Assembly (NCBI GenBank): GCA_024686055.1
Contig: JAIBDV010000171.1
Span: 1-6,582 of the forward strand
Reading direction: 5' to 3'
Origin: Neptuniibacter sp.
Lineage (GTDB): Bacteria > Pseudomonadota > Gammaproteobacteria > Pseudomonadales > Balneatricaceae
Length of the DNA: 6,582 nucleotides
Notes under the pieces: generated by a model
What the model was told of the DNA's origin: nothing
The model's database searches: none
The model's input: the letters and a program-made list of their open reading frames with translations, nothing else
Translations under genes and position numbers: made by a program
In this document: piece by piece, positions 1 through 5,090 of the stretch
Layout of the letters: each line of letters begins with the position of its first letter
Position numbering within the stretch: position 1 is the first letter of the stretch

Positions 1-50
1 CATTATGGTCAGCCGTATCCAGTTCTGATCCTGTGCGCTAAGCTTCAGCA
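1..50 (+). other. left edge, possible tail of an upstream gene
   Basis: All three plus-strand frames are open from base 1 but close within 54 bases. The frame starting at base 1 runs 17 codons and stops with the TGA at 52-54, giving an ATGA overlap with the MerR start at 51. That is the usual signature of translational coupling. The other two frames stop at 26-28 and 39-41, so the true frame cannot be decided. No MerR-type operator (a dyad in a 19-20 bp promoter spacer) is visible here, so the promoter for the regulator is not in this window. Confidence 0.2.
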
Positions 51-455
51 ATGAACGCTTATCTGCGCATCGGCGAACTCGCCAGACAATCAGGCCTCAG
101 CGTAGAAGCCATTCGCTACTACGAGCGTCGGGGTCTGATCTCTCCCAGCGGCCGTCTTCCTTCGGGCTACCGCACCTACCACCCCAACAGCCAGCAACGG
201 CTGCACTTTATCCTGCGCTGCAAAGATCTGGGTTTTTCCCTGGATGAAATTCTGGAACTGCTGACACTGCAACAGCAACCGGAACAAAGCTCGGCGGAAG
301 TCAAAAAGCGGGTGGAAGAAAAAATCAGTCTGGTGGAACAGAAAATCACCCAGCTACAGCAGCTTAATCAGTCACTGCACCAGCTCAATGATCTGTGCTG
401 TGGGGATGGCCCGGTCTCGGATTGCCCGATCCTGGAGTTTCTCAAAGACAGCTGA
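51..455 (+). CDS. MerR-family heavy-metal-responsive regulator, CueR/ZntR branch
   Basis: This 134-residue protein has the MerR layout: a winged helix-turn-helix at about residues 4-45 (IGELARQSGLS, then IRYYERRGLI and SGYRTY), a long dimerisation helix at about 82-115, and a C-terminal metal loop with C116, C117 and C125 followed by PIL. Family members bind a dyad between -35 and -10 and activate metal efflux genes by twisting the promoter. Aligned back from the CCG motif, the position holding Cys79 in ZntR is Ser81 here. SAEVK resembles CueR's SADVK, where the serine goes with selectivity for monovalent Cu/Ag/Au. The doubled cysteine before the loop is more ZntR-like, so the metal is not certain; monovalent copper is my best guess. 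No good Shine-Dalgarno precedes the ATG, which fits coupling to an upstream frame ending at 54. The gene converges on rpiA with a 38-bp gap and no obvious terminator. Confidence 0.88.
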   Translation: MNAYLRIGELARQSGLSVEAIRYYERRGLISPSGRLPSGYRTYHPNSQQRLHFILRCKDLGFSLDEILELLTLQQQPEQSSAEVKKRVEEKISLVEQKITQLQQLNQSLHQLNDLCCGDGPVSDCPILEFLKDS

Positions 456-493
456 AACGCCAGGCAGACAGGAACGGTCCACCCGGCCAGCGA

Positions 494-1165
494 TTACAGG
501 GTAATCGTTTCTACACCGTCCGGCGTCCCCATCAGCACCACATCGGCACCCCGGTTCGCGAACAGGCCATTGGTCACAACACCAATAATCCCGTTGATCT
601 GAGTTTCCAGCGCTTTGGCGTCAGTAATTTCCATATCCTGCACATCCAGGATCAGGTTACCGTTATCGGTGATAAAGTCCTTACGCCATACCGGCATACC
701 GTCGAGCTTGGCCAGTTCACGCGCCACATAAGAGCGCGCCATCGGAATCACTTCCACCGGCAACGGGAACTCACCCATCACCTCAACGCGTTTGCTGCTA
801 TCAACAATACAGACAAACTCTTTCGCCACCGCTGCCACGATTTTCTCACGGGTCAGCGCACCGCCGCCGCCTTTGATCAGATTAAGCTGGCTATCAAACT
901 CATCCGCGCCGTCAACATAGACTTCCATATCATTGACGCTGTTGAGGTCATACACGGTGATACCGTGCTTTTTCAGCCGTTCAGCCGTCGCTTCCGAGCT
1001 GGCAACGGCACCGTCAAAAAACGTTTTGATCTCAGCCAGTGCATCGATGAAGAAGTTGGCAGTAGAGCCTGTACCCACACCGACAATCGAGTCTTTGCCC
1101 AGTTTCGGCTTGATATACGCCACAGCAGCCTGCGCTACCGCCTGTTTCATTTCATCCTGTGTCAT
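494..1165 (-). CDS. rpiA: ribose-5-phosphate isomerase A
   Basis: RpiA interconverts ribose 5-phosphate and ribulose 5-phosphate in the cytosolic non-oxidative pentose phosphate pathway. The 223-residue product is close to the E. coli length (219) and aligns along its whole length. The phosphate-binding loop GTGSTA is at 31-36. The active-site block DGADE is at 85-89, with D85 and D88 equivalent to E. coli D81 and D84. K98 is followed by GGGGALTRE, giving the catalytic base E107 (E. coli E103). PLPVEVIPMA is at 134-143 and the C-terminal GLFANRGADV is at 200-209. The ATG at 1165 is preceded by GGGGTGAT with a 5-nt gap, a good ribosome binding site, and it matches the family N-terminus MTQDE. 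The gene is divergent from ilvA, an arrangement also seen in pseudomonads. No key residue is missing. Confidence 0.98.
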   Translation of the reverse strand: MTQDEMKQAVAQAAVAYIKPKLGKDSIVGVGTGSTANFFIDALAEIKTFFDGAVASSEATAERLKKHGITVYDLNSVNDMEVYVDGADEFDSQLNLIKGGGGALTREKIVAAVAKEFVCIVDSSKRVEVMGEFPLPVEVIPMARSYVARELAKLDGMPVWRKDFITDNGNLILDVQDMEITDAKALETQINGIIGVVTNGLFANRGADVVLMGTPDGVETITL

Positions 1166-1217
1166 CCAGCATCACCCCGGTGGTCTTGAAATTAGAAGCT
1201 ATGGAAAATCTGGCCGA

Positions 1218-1223
1218 ATTATA
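1218..1223 (-). promoter_or_regulatory. rpiA promoter, -10 box
   Basis: Read on the minus strand the site is GGGCG-TATAAT-TCGGCC, with an exact consensus -10 hexamer about 52 bp upstream of the rpiA start. Transcription would begin near 1210. No good -35 hexamer lies at 16-18 bp. The same 11-mer GGGCGTATAAT recurs at the membrane-protein gene near 5628-5638, which supports it being a real promoter type in this genome. Confidence 0.6.
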
Positions 1224-1260
1224 CGCCCAGTGCCCGCGCGCTTATAGACGCAACTGCACA

Positions 1261-1289
1261 TTGCATTTATGCTTTCCTGTTCTTTTTAT
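1261..1289 (+). promoter_or_regulatory. possible ilvA promoter
   Basis: TTGCAT at 1261-1266 (4 of 6 to TTGACA) and TTTTAT at 1284-1289 (4 of 6 to TATAAT) are 17 bp apart, placing a start near 1296 and a leader of about 37 nt. I see no isoleucine-rich leader peptide or attenuator hairpin ahead of ilvA. The match is modest. Confidence 0.3.
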
Positions 1290-1332
1290 GGACAGTGATG
1301 TCCTTTCTCCCACTCACTGTGAAGTTCCTGGT

Positions 1333-2850
1333 ATGCCACACCGTTATATCAAGCGAATCCTCGAAGCCCGCGTCTACGACGTGGCCAAAGAAACCCCTCT
1401 GGATCCTGCACCGATGCTCTCTTCCCGCATTGGTAACAACATCCTGCTCAAACGTGAAGACGAACAGCCCGTGTTCTCGTTCAAAGTGCGTGGGGCCTAT
1501 AACAAAATGATTCAGCTGACGGACGAGGAAAAAGCCATTGGGGTGATTACCGCCTCGGCGGGCAACCACGCTCAGGGCGTAGCGATTTCCGCACAGAAGC
1601 TGGGTGTCGAAGCGACCATCGTGATGCCGAAAACCACCCCGGAGGTGAAGGTTAATAACGTCCGGGCGCTGGGCGGTAACGCGATACTGATCGGTGATGC
1701 TTTTGATGCCGCCCGCGTCTATGCGTTACAGCAGGCCGAAGAGAAAGGACTGATCTATATCCCCCCCTATGATGACCCGGATGTCATCGCCGGCCAGGGC
1801 ACCATCGCCATGGAGCTGTTGCGCCAGCACACCGGGCGCATTGATGCGATATTCGTGCCGGTCGGCGGCGGCGGCCTGATTGCCGGTATTTCCGTCTACA
1901 TCAAATACCTGCGCCCAGAGATCAAGATCATCGGCGTTGAACCGGAAGACTCCAACTGCCTGCAGCTCGCACTGGCGGCCGATAAGCGGGTGATACTGGA
2001 TCAGGTGGGTATCTTTGCTGACGGTGTCGCTGTGGCACAAATCGGCGAGCACCCCTTCGAGATCGCCCGCCAGTACGTGGATGAAGTGATCACCGTCTCC
2101 ACTGATCAGATCTGCGCGGCAATCAAAGATATCTTTGATGACACCCGCTCAGTCTGTGAACCAGCGGGTGCGCTGGCCGTGGCCGGCCTCAAGCGCTATG
2201 TCGAACGCGAGCAGTGCCGTGATGAAACCCTGATTGCTATCGACTCCGGTGCCAACGTCAACTTTGACCGCCTGCGCCATGTCGCCGAGCGAGCAGAAAT
2301 TGGTGAGAAACGTGAAGCGATCATCGCTGCACGAATTCCCGAACAGCCAGGCAGTTTCCTCAAATTCTGCTCAGCGCTGGGCACACGTAACATTACCGAG
2401 TTCAACTACCGCTTCAGCGATAAAGAGCAGGCGATTGTCTTTGCCGGTATCCAGCTGAAAACCGGTGGCGATGGCCGGGAAGAGCTGCTGAGCGAACTGT
2501 CGGACCAGGGCTATGAAGTCACGGACCTGTCCGATGACGAAACCGCCAAGTTGCATGTACGTTATATGGTCGGCGGCCATGCCCCGGCGGCACTGGACAA
2601 CGAAATCATCTACCGCTTTGAATTTCCGGAGCGTCCCGGTGCATTGATGAAGTTCCTCAAAAAACTGGGCGGGCGCTGGAATATCTCCATGTTCCACTAC
2701 CGCAACCATGGCGCAGCCTTTGGCCGGGTGCTGGTCGGCATGCAGGTAGCTGAAGCTGAACGGCCAGCGATCGAGGCGTTCCTGGACGAGATCGGTTACC
2801 ACTACTGGGATGAATCCCAGAACCCAGCTTACAAACTGTTCCTGGGCTGA
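1333..2850 (+). CDS. ilvA: threonine ammonia-lyase (threonine deaminase), biosynthetic
   Basis: IlvA is the PLP enzyme that converts threonine to 2-oxobutanoate and ammonia, the committed step of isoleucine synthesis. The 505-residue product matches biosynthetic IlvA length (E. coli 514). The catalytic domain spans about 1-320: PLP lysine K51 in SFKVRGAY, substrate loop SAGNHAQG at 75-82, cofactor phosphate loop GGGGL at 178-182, and SGANVNFDR at 305-313. Two ACT-like regulatory subdomains follow (about 328-400 and 423-496), each opening with the PEQPGSF or PERPGAL motif. These are the sites where isoleucine inhibits and valine activates in the family, and they distinguish it from the short catabolic TdcB type. 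The frame is open upstream to 1159, but the ATG at 1333 fits the family start (Y-IKRILEARVYDV) and has GAAG 8 nt ahead. The gene ends just before a strong terminator. Confidence 0.98.
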   Translation: MPHRYIKRILEARVYDVAKETPLDPAPMLSSRIGNNILLKREDEQPVFSFKVRGAYNKMIQLTDEEKAIGVITASAGNHAQGVAISAQKLGVEATIVMPKTTPEVKVNNVRALGGNAILIGDAFDAARVYALQQAEEKGLIYIPPYDDPDVIAGQGTIAMELLRQHTGRIDAIFVPVGGGGLIAGISVYIKYLRPEIKIIGVEPEDSNCLQLALAADKRVILDQVGIFADGVAVAQIGEHPFEIARQYVDEVITVSTDQICAAIKDIFDDTRSVCEPAGALAVAGLKRYVEREQCRDETLIAIDSGANVNFDRLRHVAERAEIGEKREAIIAARIPEQPGSFLKFCSALGTRNITEFNYRFSDKEQAIVFAGIQLKTGGDGREELLSELSDQGYEVTDLSDDETAKLHVRYMVGGHAPAALDNEIIYRFEFPERPGALMKFLKKLGGRWNISMFHYRNHGAAFGRVLVGMQVAEAERPAIEAFLDEIGYHYWDESQNPAYKLFLG

Positions 2851-2871
2851 TAGCGCTCCATCATCCGTTAT

Positions 2872-2909
2872 AAAAAACGCCTGGCAGGGGAACCTGCCAG
2901 GCGTTTTTT
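2872..2909. terminator. bidirectional terminator between ilvA and aer
   Basis: A perfect 17-bp inverted repeat (2872-2888 against 2893-2909) closes on a GGAA tetraloop. The stem is six A, then CGCCTGGCAGG, and the complement ends in six T. Flanking A and T tracts make it work in both directions, for ilvA (stop at 2850) and for the convergent aer (stop at 3006). Confidence 0.93.
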
Positions 2910-2953
2910 ATTAGGGCTCCACGGACATCAGAGGCAAGCGCTGCAAACCAGAC

Positions 2954-2974
2954 GCTCGCGGAGCGAGCTGCTAC
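2954..2974 (-). repeat. REP-like palindrome with GTAG tetranucleotide
   Basis: On the minus strand the order is GTAG, CA, GCTCGC, TCC, GCGAGC: a 6-bp perfect GC stem with a 3-nt loop two bases after GTAG. This is the layout of bacterial REP elements mobilised by RAYT (TnpA-REP) proteins, which recognise the GTAG/GTGG tetranucleotide beside the hairpin. It lies outside genes, between the terminator and the aer stop codon, as REPs usually do. Only one copy is present in this window, so the repeat status is inferred. Confidence 0.5.
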
Positions 2975-3005
2975 AGGGGTGAGGCCTGATTGTGTTTACA
3001 GGCTT

Positions 3006-4592
3006 TCAACGCTGGCCTTTACGCTTACGCCAGAACTGCATCACCAGCGATTCAAGCTCAGAGACCATGGCATTGATACTGCCGGTGGCATCCCGGTTGC
3101 GCGCCGCACCTTCCATGGTCTGCTCGGAAGTTGTCCGGATTTCGCAGACGCTACGGTTAATATCGTCTGCCACGCCGCTTTGCTGTTCCACTGCAGTGGC
3201 CACCTGCTGGTTCCTGTCCAGGATATCTTGCATTGCCCCTGAGATCTCACTTAACGCCTGGTTCGCTTCCGCTGCCTGATCCACAGTGCCCTGCGCATGT
3301 TCGGCACCCTGCTCCATCGCAGAAACGGTCTGCTGCGACTTTCTTTGCAAGTTCGCTACCATCTGTTCAATCTCACTGGTCGCCTCACGGGTTCGCACTG
3401 CCAGCTCCCGCACCTCATCGGCCACCACCGCAAAGCCTCTGCCCTGCTCACCGGCCCGCGCCGCTTCAATTGCCGCGTTCAACGCCAGCAAATTGGTTTT
3501 GTCAGCGATATCGGTAATGGTATCAACAATATCGGAGATGCCATCAGCTTCATGAGCCAGTTGCTGAACAGAGCTGGCGGTATTAAGAATCTGATCACAC
3601 AGTTCGCGGAGCCGCGACACGGTGCCATCCACCAGCGAGATACCCACTTCAGCCTTGGCACTGGCCCCTTTCGCCGCTTCAACCGTCTGCCCGGCATGAC
3701 CAGCCACCTCCTGCACACTGGCCGACATCACCGTGATCGCTGCAGCAACCTGTTCTGTTTCAGCATATTGGCGACCTACTTCAGAGTTGGTATGTTCAGC
3801 CTCCCGCGCCACCCCCAGCGTGTCCACTGACAGTTTTTTCGAGGCATCACTAAGCCTGCCCACAATACCAACAGCATCGGACTCCAGCCGCTGCATGGCC
3901 AGATCAAGCCAGCCCAGATCATCATTACGACCACTGTAAACATAACGGGCAACCGGGTTATCGCTGATATTGCGCGCCTTCCTGACCAGCTGCATATGAG
4001 GCCCCATCAACACCCAGGTGCCAATCATCCCGGCCAGCAGCACCGCCAGCCAGGGCAGCAGCTGTACCAGTGAATACAGCCCTGCAGCCCAGCCTGCCGT
4101 GCTTGCAAACAGCAGCAGCAGCCCCCAGAAACACAACAGCCGTGCCACCAGGCTCATACCTTCTTTCAAAACCCGAGGGGAGCTCCCCGCATTGAGCTGG
4201 CCATACAGTTTTTCAGCGCGGCCCACCATAGCTCGATCGGGTTTACGACGAACTGATTGATATTCAACTACTTTACCGTCATGAATAATCGGACTGACGT
4301 AGGCATTAACCCAGTAGTAATTACCGTTCTTACAACGGTTTTTAACAACGCCCATCCAGGGGCTTTCTTGCTTTATGTTTTCCCACAGGTCCGCAAACGC
4401 GGCTGGCGGCATGTCAGGATGACGAACAACGTTATGATTATGCCCCAGCAACTCTTCTTCAGTGAAGCCAGACAATTTTTGAAAGTCATCATTAACGTAT
4501 CGAATAATACCTTTCGGACAGGTCGTAGAAAGTATATTAATGCTTTCTGAATAGTCCTCTTCTACCCCGGTAATGGGCATATTCTTTTTCAT
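3006..4592 (-). CDS. aer: aerotaxis receptor Aer: PAS/FAD sensor and methyl-accepting chemotaxis protein
   Basis: Aer senses cell redox state through FAD and signals to CheA/CheW to steer cells toward favourable oxygen. The 528-residue product has an N-terminal PAS domain (about 15-120) carrying N34, R57, H58, D60 and W79, the same residues at the same positions as E. coli Aer, in the VRHPDMP and VKNRCKNGNYYWV segments. A hydrophobic hairpin follows at about 148-196, without a periplasmic sensing domain, then a HAMP-like stretch (about 197-250) and a cytoplasmic signalling domain. The conserved hairpin tip is at 362-398 (NLLALNAAIEAARAGEQG). No C-terminal receptor-methylase tether is seen. 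The ATG at 4592 has GAGG 10 nt upstream; an in-frame ATG four codons on is an alternative. The gene faces ilvA and is preceded by a long regulatory gap, and aer is reported to be ANR-controlled in Pseudomonas aeruginosa. Confidence 0.95.
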   Translation of the reverse strand: MKKNMPITGVEEDYSESINILSTTCPKGIIRYVNDDFQKLSGFTEEELLGHNHNVVRHPDMPPAAFADLWENIKQESPWMGVVKNRCKNGNYYWVNAYVSPIIHDGKVVEYQSVRRKPDRAMVGRAEKLYGQLNAGSSPRVLKEGMSLVARLLCFWGLLLLFASTAGWAAGLYSLVQLLPWLAVLLAGMIGTWVLMGPHMQLVRKARNISDNPVARYVYSGRNDDLGWLDLAMQRLESDAVGIVGRLSDASKKLSVDTLGVAREAEHTNSEVGRQYAETEQVAAAITVMSASVQEVAGHAGQTVEAAKGASAKAEVGISLVDGTVSRLRELCDQILNTASSVQQLAHEADGISDIVDTITDIADKTNLLALNAAIEAARAGEQGRGFAVVADEVRELAVRTREATSEIEQMVANLQRKSQQTVSAMEQGAEHAQGTVDQAAEANQALSEISGAMQDILDRNQQVATAVEQQSGVADDINRSVCEIRTTSEQTMEGAARNRDATGSINAMVSELESLVMQFWRKRKGQR

Positions 4593-4658
4593 GATGGAGG
4601 AGCCTCATGTTCACCTGCACGGCTGACGGAAAGGCGACAATTCACAGCAAAAAGCTGA

Positions 4659-4684
4659 AGATCAGCGCAATTCCTATCCCTTTA
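4659..4684 (-). promoter_or_regulatory. possible sigma-28 (FliA) promoter of aer
   Basis: On the minus strand TAAA (4684-4681) is followed after 14 nt by GCTGATCT (4666-4659). The FliA consensus is TAAA-N15-GCCGATAA, so the -10 part matches at 5 of 8 positions and the spacer is one base short. Chemoreceptor genes are classic FliA targets, which raises the prior. It would give a leader of about 60 nt. Confidence 0.3.
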
Positions 4685-4717
4685 CCAGCCCTCTTATGAG
4701 GGAGGTCGCAGCTTTTA

Positions 4718-4746
4718 TTGACAGGCAACAAGGCCTGTATTCTAGT
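4718..4746 (+). promoter_or_regulatory. possible sigma-70 promoter, divergent from aer
   Basis: A perfect TTGACA at 4718-4723 is followed after 17 bp by TCTAGT (4741-4746, 4 of 6 to TATAAT). It points away from aer toward the terminator at 5050-5076, so it could start a transcript of about 325 nt with no known gene in it. The -10 match is only moderate. Confidence 0.3.
4721..4738. repeat. inverted repeat ACAGGC-N6-GCCTGT, possible operator
   Basis: A perfect 6-bp inverted repeat separated by AACAAG. It occupies the spacer of the plus-strand TTGACA promoter and lies just downstream of the minus-strand TATAAC box, a position where a bound dimer could control both directions. The cognate regulator is unknown, and a small RNA hairpin is an alternative reading. 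Confidence 0.35.
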
Positions 4747-4773
4747 TATATCGCGACACACCGGCGCTGTAGA
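4745..4773 (-). promoter_or_regulatory. possible sigma-70 promoter of aer
   Basis: On the minus strand TCTACA (4773-4768, 4 of 6) and TATAAC (4750-4745, 5 of 6) are separated by 17 bp. Transcription would start near 4738, leaving an aer leader of about 145 nt. It is an alternative or addition to the FliA-like site. Confidence 0.3.
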
Positions 4774-4853
4774 TGCCCACTCTTCTGGTGAACTACTCAG
4801 CATTCTTCAATATGGCCAAACCATCAATCCTGCCACTCCAGCCAGGATATACG

Positions 4854-4867
4854 TTGATGCATATCAA
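4854..4867. promoter_or_regulatory. FNR/ANR binding site, exact consensus
   Basis: TTGAT-GCAT-ATCAA matches the FNR/ANR consensus TTGAT-N4-ATCAA at all ten defined positions. Ten fixed bases are expected by chance about 0.006 times in a window of this size. FNR-type proteins activate when their iron-sulfur cluster is intact under low oxygen, usually from centre -41.5. On the plus strand a -10-like GATAAC (4888-4893) puts the centre near -40. On the minus strand (aer direction) the hexamer at the same spacing is poor. It may control aer, a divergent transcript, or both. Confidence 0.65.
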
Positions 4868-4899
4868 ACTGACCAGCATTAGACATGGATAACTGTTTC

Positions 4900-5076
4900 A
4901 GCCACTAATATTGGAAACTTATTAAATAATAACAAACGCAAAGGGCATAAACTTCCTCGCCAAAACGAAGAATGGCTATTACCAAAAACCTGTAGTACAC
5001 CCTCTAGACACTACCGTGTGTGTTCTATTTGATCTGACGCATAAGACATAAAAAAACCGCCAATCGGCGGTTTTTT
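4900..5076 (+). ncRNA. candidate FNR-regulated small RNA (hypothetical)
   Basis: The span begins about 7 nt after the -10-like GATAAC that follows the FNR site and ends at the T tract of the 5050-5076 terminator, giving about 175 nt. It contains no plausible coding frame. Visible features are an A-rich single-stranded-looking stretch (about 4920-4945), a stem-loop TTCCTCG-N6-CGAAGAA (4953-4972, one mismatch) exposing a CTTCCTC tract complementary to ribosome binding sites, a weaker hairpin around 5005-5030, and a GC hairpin followed by six T, as in Hfq-dependent RNAs. E. coli FnrS is a precedent for an FNR-activated small RNA; I see no convincing sequence similarity to it. Transcription could instead start from the TTGACA promoter at 4718. 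The terminator might serve only the flanking minus-strand gene, in which case no RNA exists. Confidence 0.3.
5050..5076. terminator. bidirectional terminator with an unusually long stem
   Basis: The core is an A tract, CCGCC, loop AATC, GGCGG and six T, good in both directions. Pairing continues outward: 5037-5046 (ACGCATAAGA) pairs with 5080-5089, so the whole stem 5037-5061/5066-5089 has about 24 pairs with one mismatch and one bulged A. A further CTG/CAG pair block extends to 5034/5094. It overlaps the stop codon of the minus-strand membrane gene (5091-5093) and could also end a plus-strand transcript from the aer upstream region. Confidence 0.88.
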
Positions 5077-5090
5077 ATATCTTATGCGTA

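Larger units (their letters stand above)
4593..5090. other. long regulatory intergenic region upstream of aer
   Basis: About 500 bp without a convincing protein gene. It is visibly AT-richer than its neighbours, especially 4900-4960. It holds candidate aer promoters, a divergent TTGACA promoter with an inverted repeat in its spacer, an exact FNR/ANR site, a candidate small RNA and a long hairpin terminator. A small hairpin CCCTC-TTAT-GAGGG lies at 4689-4702. Short frames exist (30 codons from 4607 with a GGAGG ahead; 39 codons from 4773) but neither shows recognisable protein character. Confidence 0.6.

Noticed and set aside
456..493. Terminator between the MerR gene and rpiA
   Set aside because: No stable hairpin with a T tract can be drawn on either strand in the 38-bp gap.
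395..1189. Long plus-strand frame across rpiA
   Set aside because: Antisense shadow of rpiA, which has full family conservation; the translation has no protein-like pattern.
1159..1332. 58-residue N-terminal extension of IlvA from an upstream ATG at 1159
   Set aside because: It overlaps the rpiA start and promoter region, has no similarity to IlvA, and the ATG at 1333 fits the family start with a plausible ribosome binding site.
2371..2802. Minus-strand frame inside ilvA
   Set aside because: Antisense shadow of the ACT regulatory region of ilvA.
3297..3830. Plus-strand frame inside aer
   Set aside because: Antisense shadow of the conserved receptor signalling domain.
4607..4699. 30-codon plus-strand frame with GGAGG 6 nt before its ATG, upstream of aer
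   Set aside because: The ribosome-binding match is good, but the frame lies antisense to the expected aer leader, has no recognisable character and would start outside any proposed transcript.
4640..4740. Possible GEMM-type (cyclic di-GMP) riboswitch in the aer leader
   Set aside because: I looked for the conserved aptamer core and tetraloop receptor on the minus strand and did not find them; only small unrelated hairpins are visible.
4773..4892. 39-codon plus-strand frame beginning MPTLLVNYSAFF, between the TTGACA promoter and the terminator
   Set aside because: No Shine-Dalgarno, no recognisable domain or membrane segment, and the FNR site lies inside it. The placement is suggestive, but the coding evidence is too thin to call a gene.
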